From: Cydia pomonella
Lineage: Eukaryota > Arthropoda > Insecta > Lepidoptera > Tortricidae
Direction of reading: 5' to 3'
Length of the DNA stretch: 64,000 nucleotides
Assembly (NCBI RefSeq): GCF_033807575.1
Contig: NC_084706.1
Location: 26,209,204 to 26,273,203 of the forward strand
Shown: positions 32,025 to 42,892 of the stretch, one piece after another
Layout of the letters: each line of letters begins with the position of its first letter
Numbering within the stretch: position 1 is the stretch's first letter
Notes under the pieces: model-generated
Seen by the model: the letters and a program-made list of their open reading frames with translations, nothing else
Database searches by the model: none
What the model was told of the DNA's origin: nothing
Program-made: the position numbers and the translations under genes

Positions 32025-32590
32025 TACCTTTAAACGAGCAATTCTTGTATATATATATAATTATATTTCTGTGATCTCGGAAACGGCTCTAACGATTTCG
32101 CTGAAATTTGGTATATAGGGGTTTTGGGGGGTATACAATCTATCTAGATTAGTCTTATGTTTGGGAAAACGCGTGTTTTCGAGTTTTCATGCGTTTTTCT
32201 TTCGACGCAGAATATGGTCACTAATTTCGTGTTGCCGGCCACTGTCCGTCTGGTCCAGCGGGTTAAGACGCGGACTGCTAAACGAGTGTTACGGGTTCGA
32301 ATCTCGCCCGGTGACTAACTTTTGTTTTTTTTATATGTTCAAGTATATATATAATTTTTTAATTTTTATTGTTTTACACAAGTTTAATTTAGTAAAAAAA
32401 AATGACCTATGTAATAAGAGAAATCGACAATAGATGGCGTTACTCTGTGACAAGTGCTGTAAGGTTAAAATCGATTGTAAATAATAATAATTGTCAGTTC
32501 ACATTTTACTTTTTAAGTTTATGTACATTATCACCACCATATTACAATAAATAGTTATAACCGAGCAAAGCTCGGTCGCCCAGGTACTAT
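32025..32590 (+). mobile_element. tRNA-containing SINE-like element (family R)
   Basis: Second plus-strand copy, very similar to 29757-30225, with an extra insertion of about 110 bp near 32405-32520. The B-box GGGTTCGAATCTCGCC is intact. Confidence 0.8.
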
Positions 32591-32594
32591 ATTA

Positions 32595-33909
32595 CTAACT
32601 GTACTAGGTTGCCTTTTTAACAAGTTGGTCCAGGCCATGGTTGCCTACATTTTATATAAAAATCGGTTAATCTAGGCGACCATTAACTGTACCAACTTTT
32701 TTAATACGGCAACTTTCAAATAAGCTTTCATTTGATATATCATATGATGAAATAACAAACAAAAAAACTATCCGTACGCAATCTTACAAGGCAACCTACT
32801 TGAAATGTATCACTGTGAATTTTGTCTTACATTTATTTCTTATCAGAAATAAATAACATGAGGGTGCACATACCTTATAACGTATCTCTATATAACTATC
32901 GGTTATCAATATTAGCATTAGCGGTTAACAACAACATTCCCCTTAAAACAAATAACTATCGCGAGGAAAATACCAAGTCCAAACATCTGAAAAAAATCGG
33001 CAATAAAGTTTAAATAAATAAATAATATTCATGTAACGCGATAACGAATTCTACGTGAACGAAACCGCGGGCAATACCTATTATAGTAACAACAAAATAA
33101 CAATTTTCTATTGCTATGAATTTAAAACACGCTTTAGGATTTTTTTTGATGGACCGTAGACGCAGTCAAGGGCAGCCCGCTCCCCACTACCGTTGTTCGC
33201 TGCCTCCTGCCACAGCGCGCGGCGCGCGCAAACTTGCCGCGCGTTTGAAACGTAACGTATTTATATAAGCAAGGAATGCATACATATCAGTAATGAGTGT
33301 CGCCGTGATTTTATATTTCTAAATTTTTGTTTAGTAACTGAGATCATTGTTGATGATCGATTATTATTAACTCTACAAACTTTAATTCAATATTAGCTAT
33401 ACTGCTTAACCTGAAATCAATATCTAGACAAGCACATTGTCTACATGTCTAACTTTTTACTAGAATACTAAGTTGATCGATAATATCGTAATTTTGCAAT
33501 ATCAGCAACTCTAATTCTATATTTACAAAATAACTCGTGTTTTTACGTTTACCAGAAAGCAGCTGTTCCAGATTTCTAAAAACTGAAAATTGTACATAAA
33601 TTGAAGTGTTATTCGATATGCTAAAGTTTTCTGTAACTTTAATTCTATATTTACTTAGTTATTAGCAAAAATTAAAATATTCAAATATAACCGAAAGCTC
33701 AACCTTAAAATTTCTAACTTTTTACCAAAGTATTATTTAACATACTCCCAATGACATATCAAAAAAGAAAAAACTTTAATATTATCGAAACCCATTTTTG
33801 TTCAACCGCTGGTCTAATAAGGCAGAGGGAATATATTTCCCACAATGATACTTTACTTTGAACTTTGTGTCAAAATAATAAAGTTAAATTTTAACACCTG
33901 CGTACTAAC
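32595..33909 (-). other. intron w17-w18, last part
   Basis: AT-rich. A GC-rich patch lies at about 33165-33245 (gcccgctccccactaccg, cgcgcggcgcgcgcaaactt). No repeat family or coding exon is recognised. Confidence 0.6.
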
Positions 33910-35360
33910 CTGTCGTCTCGCCCTCGTCCCTTCCTCCCAATCCTCCGTATCCCCCTCAGGCTGCGCCCCCAACAACAGCACGTCCCCCGGCTCACAGTCC
34001 GCCGCCTCACGCACCGCACGCACAAATCCTTTCCTGTGACTCAGCACAAAGTCCTCTGCACTAACAGCGCGGAAACGTACCACGACCGCTTGAGCCAGTA
34101 ACGCATCAGATACTAGGAGAACAGCCACACGGACGGTAGCGTGAGATATGAATTTCCCATCGGCAACTGTGACATTAAGCTTGTATTCCCCTACATCTAA
34201 TCTTGGTGCCGCTCGAATCGTACCATCTGTCGAATCAATTTCAAAAAGACCAAGCGGTGGTTTCGGTGCTGTTATAGCGTACGTTAAAGTATCGTAGGCG
34301 TCTCTGTCTGATGCTACAACTCGACCAAGCACACCACCGGGGAATTCATCTAAGTAGGAATTCACTTGAATCTCTAAAGGCGTCACTACGGGCGGATATT
34401 GTGATTCTTCTATAACACGAACGTGTATCCAAGCGTCGGAATATAAAGGCGGGGCCCCATTATCAAATACACGGACTTGTAGGGCATAGCGTTCTTTGAC
34501 GCGATGGTTAAAGCGTGCAGCGGTTCGTAAAGTACCATCCTGTTCTAATCGGAACGCTCCCGCTTCGTTGCCCGCTTGGAAATCAAATGTATACGGCATT
34601 GCGTTAGGTGCCGCATCTGCATCTGTCACTCCTAGTTTCAACAACGCATGTCCTAATGGTCTATCTTCTTGGACTACTACAGAATAGTTCGCCCGTTCGA
34701 ATAGAGGTGGATTATCGTTCGCGTCTAATACTTCAACTGCAACTCGTACGGAAGCTTCAAGTGCTGGTAATCCTCTATCGCGTGCGCGAACTTCAAGCGA
34801 ATACGTCGAAATAGTCTCCCGGTCCAAAGGCGCAGCTACAGAAATATAACCAGTGTCTTCATCTATACTGAATCGTCCATCGCGATCACCCCTTGCGATT
34901 GTATAAGTAACCCTCCCATTAGCTCCATCATCAGAATCATCAGCTATAAGTTGTAGTATTCTTGTATTTATCGCGGCATCTTCACGAACGCGAGCGTTAT
35001 AAGACGCTTGAGCGAATACTGGGGCGTTATCATTAGCGTCTATAACTGATATGTTCAAAGTTGCAAGATCGCCTAGGGGCGGAGAGCCGCCGTCTAGAGC
35101 TTGTATTGTTAGTAAATAAGCGCGTCGTCGTTCGTAGTCGAGCGGTCTCGCTATGCTGACGGCTCCGGATGCACGATCTATAGTGAAATCCTCGCGATCA
35201 TCTCCAGCTACTAGAGAGTATGACACTTCAGCGTTAACGCCGGTGTCTCTGGACGTGGCGCGGACGCGGAGTATTTCAGTGCCGGGGGCATCGAGTTCGG
35301 GGGCGACGGCGCGGTATTCGCGGAACTCGAATTCTGGAGGGTTGTCGTTGACGTCGGCAA
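33910..35360 (-). CDS. kug: exon w17: cadherin repeats 12-15 of window and juxta-cadherin start
   Basis: The largest exon, 483 codons. It begins VADVNDNPPEFEF and runs through three calcium-type repeats with linkers DANDNAPVF and DANDNPPLF, then a non-calcium linker EESQYPPVV. The last repeat (NSYLDEFPGGVLGRVVASDR, DTLTYAI, YKLNVTVADG) follows; D-E-F-x-G-G and D-T-L-T-Y are specific to the final repeat of FAT1-3. After it come ALLAQAVVVRFRAVSAEDF, the block LLLGAQPEGDTEDWEEG and the basic site RARRQ at the exon end. RARR would fit a furin-type cleavage site (inference). Phase 1 in, 0 out. Confidence 0.95.
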
Positions 35361-35415
35361 CTGGGGGGAAATTGAATAAGGTTTCAAATAATAAGTATAG
35401 AATACTTGTATGTAT

Positions 35416-35840
35416 TAGGTCATTACCTATGAAATTGGCGTTTTGTATGGAGAACTTTAACGAAATTCGATTTTTCATACAATGAATTTTGCGGATTATT
35501 TTGTGATGGCATTTTCAAACCAAACAAATTTTTGCCAGTAATCTGAGACATTTTTAAGGCACATTTTCTATCTCATTTTTTTTTAATCTGTCCCGTCAGT
35601 AAAATATAAGTCATTTAAATACTCGAGCCGGCAGCACATGAAAAGAGCTGTTTTCAGGGCGGTATTCTGAATACATAAAACAATAAAAGTAGCAAATAAT
35701 TGTATGTAAAATCGTTGTTATGTAGCGCACTAATGAAATTAAAAAACACTTCGAAGTTACTATTAAAATAAATAAACTATGACATGACTAATACTTATGA
35801 ACAAAAACGCCAATTTCATAGGCAATGACCCAATATATTG
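35416..35840. mobile_element. MITE with attaggtcatta ends next to w17 acceptor
   Basis: The ends attaggtcattacctatgaa(attggcgttttgt) and the reverse complement acaaaaacgcc(aatttcataggcaatgaccc) match over about 33 bp. Length about 420 bp. It lies about 55 bp above exon w17. Confidence 0.7.
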
Positions 35841-36216
35841 TATTTCATAGTTAGGTCGGAGTGGGGAAGGAAATATGTAGAAGCGAAATATAATGCATCT
35901 CGTACAGCGTGGGAAGATTTAACATGAAATCATACGAGGTATACGAGAGATACATGAATAATTATCACTCAAAATTGAAATGAAGGGTGGAAAAAACTCA
36001 CGAAAGGAAAAACCAGAACAAATAAATACAAAGGGGCTTTAAAGGAAACTCAATGTTTTATTGTAATAAATGTCAGACAGGTTGCGAGGGATTGACGGTA
36101 GGTACACCCAAGAACTAGATCATAAATTTAACGTTTCTAAAAAGCTTAAATTTTCTAAATAAGTGTTGATTCTGTGTGTACCATCGGCTCACTGTTAACC
36201 ACCTTACATTATGTAC

Positions 36217-36442
36217 CTGTCAATCGCAAAGCAGCCGTAGAAGACTTAGGCGGGGTTCCCCCATCAGTAGCCCTCAGTAAAACCCGATGCGAAGCAGCGG
36301 CTTCTCTGTCAAGCGGCGCTCGTAGCGTAAGGACGCCGCTGTCCGGTGAGAGAGAGAACACGCCGCCGTCGCCGCCCTCTTCTTCCACGAATGAGTAGGT
36401 GATGAGACGGTTGGAGCCTAGATCGGGGTCTGTGGCGTGAAC
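36217..36442 (-). CDS. kug: exon w16: cadherin repeat 11
   Basis: Encodes VHATDPDLGSNRLITYSF, VFSLSPDSGVLTLRAPLDRE and RVLLRATDGGTPPKSSTAAL. It has the central A-x-D-x-D-x-G-x-N, L-D-R-E and D-x-G-x-P-P motifs of a cadherin repeat, completed at both sides by w15 and w17. Phase 0 in, 1 out. Donor gtacat. Confidence 0.93.
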
Positions 36443-36478
36443 CTAGGGTAGAAAATAGGGGTTAGAGTGAAGAAATTG

Positions 36479-36605
36479 GATACTTGACACATGTTGATTA
36501 TTATAACAAAATTTAGATATATGGATAGAAAATGAGCCATCTATTATAAAAAAGTGGAATTTAAAGACATATTGAGATTATTAAAAAATACAAGGCTCCA
36601 AATTC
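36479..36605. repeat. dispersed repeat (cttgacacatgttgat family)
   Basis: Matches 43425-43660, which has the same sequence interrupted by a 130-bp insertion (tacttgacacatgttga ... aaaatgagccatc ... aagacatattgagatta). Non-coding. Confidence 0.65.
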
Positions 36606-36817
36606 TGATTTTTTTAACTTCCAAAAAGTAAAAAGAAAATGTCCCATAGTGATGACATTGCCATCAAAAAGGCGTTATGCACCGAAACACACTAAAATAT
36701 TGCTTTTTTTATTAACAAAAAGTTTATATGACATTTTTGTCTCTAAATACGATCCGGAATATGCTGTTAAAATCTTTCTGCTTCCTTGCGGGCACCATGT
36801 ATAAGAGTGTTAGTTAC

Positions 36818-37039
36818 CTTGGCAACCAGAGTACCCAACTCCGCATCCTCCGGCAATGTCACAGAGTAGAGTTCCGCAGAGAACCTCGGAGCGTTATCAT
36901 TCACATCCGTCAACGTCACAAGCAACTCTGACGCGCACCTCCAGGCTGCGCGCGCGCGGTCCTGCGCGTGCGCGGCGAGCGCGTACGACGAGCGCGCCTC
37001 GCGGTCCAGCGCGCGCGCCACGCGCACCTCGCCTGTTTC
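36818..37039 (-). CDS. kug: exon w15: end of cadherin repeat 10, start of 11
   Basis: Encodes ETGEVRVARALDREARSSYA, a short linker, VTLTDVNDNAPRFSAELY and SVTLPEDAELGTLVAK. It joins w14 (FTIDK|ETGEV) in frame. 74 codons, phase 0 at both ends. The first half is GC-rich, the second half is not. Confidence 0.94.
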
Positions 37040-37244
37040 CTGTGGGACAAATTGTGAGATTTGAATTTAATTGGTAGAGAGGCAAGGTTCAATTTTCAGT
37101 AATAAGAAAATGATTTACTACAAACACCATCTTATACCTCGAGGAACCTTTCAGCAATTTGTATATAATTTAAAGATCATAAGTTAATAATACAGATTAC
37201 CTTATATTAGACGTTTTATCATGTGGTATAGAAGTAAAATCTAC

Positions 37245-37721
37245 CTTGTCAATGATAAAGTCTTCATTAGCCTGTCCTCTAGAGAGTATTTCAGTGCGTC
37301 GTGCGGCGGCAAATCGGCGTTGGTCGTTTCCAGCGCGGCGACGCGCGTTCCGACCACCGCGTTTTCAGACGACGTACGATGTACAATTTTTAAAAGGTCG
37401 GCAACGCGCATGTAACACCTCTGGAGTTGCAGGCGTCCATAGGCTACGGTGACTGTTTACCATCAGGCGGGCCGTATGCTTGCTTGCTCCGTCGTAGTAT
37501 AAAAAAAAAGATAGACAGTAAGTAGTACACTTTTATGATATGCTATGAAAGTAAAACCTACCTTGTCAATGGTAAAGTTCTTATTAGTCTGCCCTCGAGG
37601 AAGTATTTCAGTGCGTTGTGCGGCGACAGATTTTCATCGTTTGTTCCGACCGCCGCTTATTCAGACAATACATAATAGATACCAAATTATATTACACTTT
37701 TATGATGGAAGTAAAACCTAC
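37245..37721 (-). repeat. two partial copies of exon w14 with donors
   Basis: Below exon w14 (boundary 37722), copies of its 3' part plus the cttaccatt-type donor region (GACAAG|gtag) have boundaries at 37562 (160 bp away) and 37245. The larger second interval is explained by an inserted SINE-like fragment at 37392-37503. Both copies keep recognisable V-x-A-L-E-T-T sequence but contain frameshifts and losses. Confidence 0.88.
37392..37503 (-). mobile_element. SINE-like fragment inserted between exon copies
   Basis: Reverse-oriented head of the 8255-8660 family (ggtcggcaacgcgcatgtaa, accatcaggcgggccgtatg) with a poly-A tract. It dates the w14 duplications as older than this insertion. Confidence 0.75.
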
Positions 37722-37900
37722 CTTGTCAATGGTAAAGTCTTCGTTAGCTTCTCCCTCGAGGAAGTATCTGAGTGCGTCGTGTGGAGGTAGATCGGCGTCG
37801 GTCGTTTCCAGCGCGGCGACGCGCGTTCCGACCGCCGCGTTTTCCGGTAACGACGCGCGGTAGCGATGCCGAACGCAGTATGGTGGGTTGTCGTTAACAT
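37722..37900 (-). CDS. kug: exon w14: end of cadherin repeat 9, start of 10
   Basis: Encodes DVNDNPPYCVRHRYRASL, PENAAVGTRVAALETTDAD and LRYFLEGEANEDFTIDK. P-E-N-A-A-x-G-T and A-x-D-x-D positions are standard cadherin. Phase 1 in, 0 out. Source of the copies at 37245-37721. Confidence 0.94.
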
Positions 37901-38129
37901 CTGAAGTGACAGTTATTATTGTTTTTACAGCCCATATACGTATCCTACTCATAGATACAGGTTTTTTCGACGTGAATAAATTCAATAATAACTCTGCAAG
38001 TTGAGGTCATACTATAGGTTCCATTCAAGATTTAATTCCGAGTTTTCTGGACACTTGTCACATGGGTTGGCCTTGAAACTGCAAGGAATGGTAGTTGAGA
38101 AGTTACTTAAAAAGGTTTAATAAAGCATT

Positions 38130-38280
38130 AATATCTGGGTGACCGAGCTTTGCTCCGAAAACACATAAAACTCTAAAAAATTTCGCTCCCGAAAACCCAA
38201 ATCATATAGCAAATTACATCGAAATCGTTAGATCCGTTTCATATATATACAAGAATTGCTCATTTAAAGATATAAGATAA
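38130..38280 (-). mobile_element. family R element fragment
   Basis: Short, deleted copy with gtgaccgagctttgctccga and acaagaattgctcatttaaa ends; the tRNA-like head is missing. Confidence 0.55.
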
Positions 38281-38295
38281 AATACCAAAACACAC

Positions 38296-38512
38296 TAGTA
38301 ACAGCGACTGTTCAAGTCGCTCGCAAATCACTCTTCATCGGTCACTATAACACTAAGCTCAACTCCCCTCCAACTCTATCTCACGGCCTCGCCACTAGTA
38401 ATTCTCCCGACGGCCTCAATTGGAACCGTGTTCTAGGATCCCCGAGGCCACAAGGAAGGCGAGCGTAGAAGTGGTAGCATCAGCGTCGGTGATGGTTAGT
38501 TTGGTTGGTTAA
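38296..38512 (-). pseudogene. partial copy of exon w13 with donor GT
   Basis: The 3' two-thirds of exon w13 are repeated 246 bp downstream: plus strand gtaacagcgactgttcaagt ... ccgaggccacaaggaaggcg ... gtcggtgatggttagtttgg. It carries many substitutions and a small deletion. The donor position still reads GT (gtgtgt). Confidence 0.88.
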
Positions 38513-38541
38513 AAAGGTAAAAAAAATATACCAATACATAC

Positions 38542-38842
38542 CAGTAACAGTGACTTGAACCGTCGCTCGCGCATCGAACTTCCCATCCGTCGCTATAACA
38601 CTAAGTTCGTAACTGTCCTCTAGCTCCCTGTCTAGCGGCCTCGCTACCAGCAGTTCTCCAGAAGGCCTCAGCTGGAACCGTGCCCGTGGGTCCCCCGAGG
38701 CCACAAGGAAGGCGAGCGGGGAAGTGGTGGCGTCGGCGTCGGTGATGGTCAGTTTGGCGACCACGGTGCCGGCCGCGGCGTCCTCGGGGACGGAGGCGGA
38801 GTATGTGGCCGGCTCGAAGCGTGGCGGGCAGTCGTTGTAGTC
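38542..38842 (-). CDS. kug: exon w13: cadherin repeat 9
   Basis: Encodes DYNDCPPRFEPATYSASVPE, AAGTVVAKLTITDADA, FQLRPSGELLVARPLDRE and YELSVIATDGKFDARATVQV. It is a full repeat; the entry linker has D-Y-N-D-C instead of D-x-N-D-N. Phase 0 in, 1 out; donor gtatgt. Confidence 0.94.
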
Positions 38843-38892
38843 CTAGAAACAATAGTTGTTGAATATATGGTCGGGGTCTTTGGTAGTTTACA

Positions 38893-39385
38893 TTTTCAGG
38901 GTTTCGTACCTCGAAAGGAAGAAACGGAACCCTTATAGGATCACTTTGTTGTCCGTCCGTCCGTCTGTCTGTCAAGACCCTTTTTCTCAGGAACGCGTAG
39001 AGTTATCAAGCTGGAATTTATATCAAATACTCAGGTATACTGTCCCTTGAAGCTGTGAGAAAATCAAACTTCTAAGCCAACTCAATCAGAAGATACAGCC
39101 GTTTATGCCGCAAATTTTCGACACTCGCAAAGGAATGAAAACCTCCAGGGTACTTCCCGTGAACTCAGAATCTTGAAATTTGGTACGAAGCAACGTCTTA
39201 TAGCACAGATAAAGGAAAAATTTCGAAAACCGTAAATTTTTAGTTACATCATATAATAATAAAAGTATTTTTAATAATTGATATGACTCGATTGTCGTGA
39301 TGGGTGAACTTTTACTTATATACCTACAGGTTTGTACGGAACCCTCGGTGCGCGAGTCCGACTCGCACTTGGCCGGTTTTTTTAT
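38893..39385. mobile_element. GGGTTCCGTA-type element
   Basis: Starts tttcagggtttcgtacctcg, has gtccgtccgtctgtctgtc, and ends gtccgactcgcacttggccg. Same end structure as 26163-26600 but with a different interior. Confidence 0.65.
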
Positions 39386-39387
39386 GA

Positions 39388-39510
39388 TATAGGAGGCAAA
39401 CGCGCAGACGAATCACCTAATGGTAAGCGATTACCGTCGCCCAAGGACACCCAGAGGGGTTGTAAGTGAGTTGCCAACCTTTGAGATGGGAGTACGGTCG
39501 CGTCGATTGA
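39388..39510 (+). mobile_element. short dispersed repeat (gattaccg family)
   Basis: taggaggcaaacgcgcagac ... taatggtaagcgattaccg; third copy of the 7171-7292 family, directly after the previous element. Confidence 0.65.
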
Positions 39511-39889
39511 GAAATACCGCAGGCGACAGTTCAATTCACAATTTAGCTATGCGAGCCAGGAAGTTTCTGGAGAAACTCATAGTTGAGGACTGCCAACCAT
39601 CTAAGTGGTGAATGTTGTCGCGTAAAGACAATATTTTTAATATATGTTCCGTTTAAATATGTTGGGCAATCGTCAGATTTAAGAATTACCTAAATCAGAA
39701 ACTAGATTAACGGCATCTTTATATTAGAATCAAAAAGAAACAGTCTCAATATGCAGACGCGAGTTCACGTTTCTTTCGCGAAAGATTTTTTTCTTAATTT
39801 TTTATTAGTGACAGAAATATTGAGCCAAACTTTGTAGTTAAAATACTGTTGGTGGTCTAAAATCTACTAAAAATTAAAAAAAAAATGTA

Positions 39890-41240
39890 AATATTTTTTG
39901 CTACTCGTCGACTGTAATGTACGTATACCAAACTGTTATTGGGTACTTTTCATGTATGGGCTCCCAACTCAACAATTATAATATTCATTTCGAAACGGTT
40001 TAGTCAACTATAATGAAATTGACCAATCACAGCTCGCCGCGGACGAAACAAAACGATAGCTCAAATTAATTATTTATTTCAAGTTGTATAGTAGAAACAA
40101 TTGTTTCATAAGTCATAAACGCACATGTGACACCCTTAATATAGCAACATCCATAGACTACAAAAACCGCTTAGCGTTGCTTGTTAGTCTCCATAGGCTA
40201 CGGTGGCCAAAATCAAGAAAAATAAAAACCGGCCAAGAGCGTGTCGGGCCACGCTCAGTGTAGGGTTCCGTAGTTACTCTTCCGTCACAATAAGCTAAAC
40301 TGGAGCTTAAAGTATAGTAAATTATTAACCAAGGGATGAAACGGTACCTTTCACATAGGCAAATTTGCATAATCAGTACCTAATTAAATAAAGTAAGTCT
40401 TTTTACTATGAAGGGGAAACTTTTTGCGATAACTCAAAAACAGCTAAACTGATCATGTCCGCTATAGTTTTCATTTAATGTATTTCTTAAGCTCTACTTC
40501 CGCGATTTTTTTCATATTTTTGGACCTATGGTTCAAAAGTTAGAGGGGGGGACACATTTCTTTTTTCTTTCGGAGCGATTATCTCCGAATATATTCACTT
40601 TATCAAAAAATGTTTGTTGAAGACCCCTATTAGTTTTGAAACGACAACGGCCACGACGACACCCCACACTGTAGGGTTGAAGCAAAAAAAATATTTCACC
40701 CCCAATTTACGAGTAGGGGAGGTACCCTAAAAAAAAAATTAGATTTTATTGTACGACTTTGTCGGCTTTATTGATTTATATATCCATGCCAAATTTCAGC
40801 TTTCTAGCACTAACGACCACGGAGCAAAGCCTCGAACAGACAGACAGACAGACGGACGGACATGGCGAAACTATAAGGGTTCCTAGTTGACTACGGAACC
40901 CTAAAAAACGGTCTAACAATTGAATTTAGCACGGAGCAAGTACCAGGGCCTCATGAGTTACGAGAAGGTGTCGCTGTCCACCCCGCGGGTCCCGGCGGCC
41001 GGGCGCGTACGAGTATGAAGGTATCGCGGCTGCTCGCGTATCGTAAATAGTACTTTTGGTTTGTTTACGTATATGATTCTATTAGTTTAAAGTATTATTT
41101 TTGTTGACTCGTAGAAAAAGTATTGTATACAATTATGATATAATCAAGCTTTTCAATCTCGTACCTTACTTCGGCAAGTCGGTTAGCTCGTTGCCTAAAC
41201 CCGGTACTCGACTTATAAAATACTATTATTAAGTAGTATT
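39890..41240. repeat. inverted segmental duplication, copy 2 (contains inverted exon w28 copy)
   Basis: Reverse complement of 5075-5785, split by an inserted element (40213-40915). On the plus strand, 40930-41040 reproduces exon w28 (gagcaagtaccagggcctca, gagttacgagaaggtgtcg, tacgagtatgaaggtatcg). Two single-base deletions shift the frame, so it is a pseudo-exon lying antisense in the intron w12-w13. The copy ends 17 bp below the donor of exon w12. Confidence 0.88.
40213..40915. mobile_element. GGGTTCCGTA element (family 1) inside the duplication
   Basis: From aaccggccaagagcgtgtcg to gactacggaaccctaaaaa. It interrupts the alignment of the two segmental copies within a short A run, so it inserted after the duplication. 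Confidence 0.8.
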
Positions 41241-41256
41241 GAATTTGAAAGAGCAC

Positions 41257-41480
41257 CTGTAATCGTACGACGAGCGTGCCGCGACTAGATCGCTTCTGCG
41301 GCGCCTGGTCACTAGCTATTAGGGGCACGCGTAACTCCGCTTTCGTTTCTCGATCCAAACTCGCTCGTGTTGTCACCCAGCCTGTGCGAGCGTCTACGGC
41401 GAATAAGGCTGAATCTCCGCCCTCGCCGAGGGAAAATTGGACTTCGCCATTGGAGCCCGCGTCTGGGTCTGTTGCCATTA
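41257..41480 (-). CDS. kug: exon w12: cadherin repeat 8
   Basis: Encodes MATDPDAGSNGEVQFSLG, LFAVDARTGWVTTRASLDRE and LRVPLIASDQAPQKRSSRGT, ending VVRLQ. It joins TVVR of w11 and DYNDC of w13 in phase. Donor gtgctc is weak but is the only one in phase. Confidence 0.92.
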
Positions 41481-41574
41481 CTGTGGAGAGAAACATTCAT
41501 TAGAAAAGTTATTTGTTAAACATTTAATTCTTGATACAAGCTTTTATCGCTGACTATACTTTTCTTTGAACAGG

Positions 41575-41690
41575 CACGTGCAGGCAGGCTTTCTTTCACG
41601 TGTAAAGTGGTCAGTAGTAAGCAGGCCCTCGTAGAGGATGCCGACGGCGAGCTCGCGCGCTGACTCCTGTTCGAGGAGCACCTAAATACC
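41575..41690 (-). pseudogene. partial copy of exon w11
   Basis: Matches the middle of exon w11 (plus strand cgtgtaaagtggtcagtagtaag ... gaggatgccga(c/t)ggcgagctcgcgcgctgactc). About 35 bp corresponding to ggtgggggccggagacccg is missing. It lies directly downstream of the exon; no donor is evident. Confidence 0.8.
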
Positions 41691-41722
41691 AAGACTTAAA
41701 GTCTATTTTGCAATGAACTTAC

Positions 41723-41957
41723 ATCTGACGACTGTAGAATGAGGAGGAGTGTTCTCCGCCAAATGGACGACGTATGGCTGCGAGTGGAAGGTCGGGGCGT
41801 GCTCGTTCACGTCGAGAACGTGTAAAGTGGTCAGTAGTAAGGTGGTGGGGGCCGGAGACCCGGGGCCCTCGCAGAGGATGCCGATGGGGAGCTCTCGCGC
41901 TGACTCGCGGTCGAGAGGCGCCGAGAGGACCAGGCGGCCTTGCTCGTCCAGGGCGAA
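41723..41957 (-). CDS. kug: exon w11: end of cadherin repeat 7, start of 8
   Basis: Encodes FALDEQGRLVLSAPLDRE, LPIGILCEGPGSPAPTTLLL, VLDVNEHAPTFHSQPYVV and LAENTPPHSTVVR. The linker D-V-N-E-H is a near-consensus calcium linker. Perfect donor gtaagt; phase 0 in, 1 out. Confidence 0.94.
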
Positions 41958-42217
41958 CTGGGGAATAAAGATATTGTATTATAACTAATAGTTCCAGTGG
42001 ACTCCCATTTCGGACAATTAGGGACGAAACATTCTAGGGTTCGCAAATATAATATAATCTCTCGTACATTCGTTTTTTGAAAAACACTGTTGGCAAAGTC
42101 ATTTTAACAGCCTTCCCTTCAATCCGAGCTGGTACGTAGGCAATTGTTTTTTTACCGAAGTATGGATTCATGACCATAAGAACTAGGCTGGTGCTAGCTA
42201 TACTATAAAAAAAATAC

Positions 42218-42459
42218 CTGATCCTTTCCATAGTTAACCGGCGCCAGTCTATATCTCGGTATAGGCTCAGTCGGATCCGCCCTTAATTCAGCCAACAGCG
42301 TCCCAGGAGTGGCATCTTCCCTCAGGAACAGAGCCGGAGGCGGCGGCTGCACCCTGGGAGCGCGCTCGCCGGGCCCGAGCACGTACACGGCGACGCCGGC
42401 CGAGCCCGCGCGGTTGCCGCCGTCGCGGGCGCGCGCCCACACTACTACTGAGCGGGACG
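42218..42459 (-). CDS. kug: exon w10: end of cadherin repeat 6, start of 7
   Basis: Encodes SRSVVVWARARDGGNRAGS, the non-calcium linker VLGPGERAPRVQPPPPA, LFLREDATPGTLLAELRAD and YRLAPVNYGKDQ. Loss of D-x-N-D-N at this linker suggests a flexible, calcium-free joint between repeats 6 and 7. Phase 1 in, 0 out. Confidence 0.92.
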
Positions 42460-42516
42460 CTGGAAGAGATAATTTTTTTTTTTTTTTACCTCACAAAGGA
42501 TACATTTAACAATTAC

Positions 42517-42892
42517 TTATACAGGGTGATTTCTGGGTCGTGATCCAGAGCCACTTTTTCTGAATCTATAAATGATTTACATTATCATACGGTAGTATTT
42601 GATTGAAAGATAATTAGTTTGATTTTTATTATTTTTCAAGTAAAATTAATCTTATACGAAGTAATCATGGTCACCCTATGACTTTTGACATACGCTGTAT
42701 GGAAAGCGACAAGACGTCACATTGAGTAGGGTGACCAAACTATGCAAAAATGTTTTTTTCTACTTGTCATCTGAAAAATAATCATAATTATTGGTGATAA
42801 TAAATAATGAGCAACATCATTAGACTCATCTTTGAATTCTGTGTGATGTCTTGTTCTCTAGCTCCACGACCCCGAAATCACCCTGTATAGAG
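42517..42892. mobile_element. MITE with cagggtgattt(c) ends and TA target
   Basis: The ends tacagggtgatttctgggtc and gaccccgaaatcaccctgta are inverted repeats of about 22 bp bounded by tata/tat. Length about 370 bp. The TA target and the CAGGGTG end fit a Tc1/mariner-type non-autonomous element. Confidence 0.78.
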
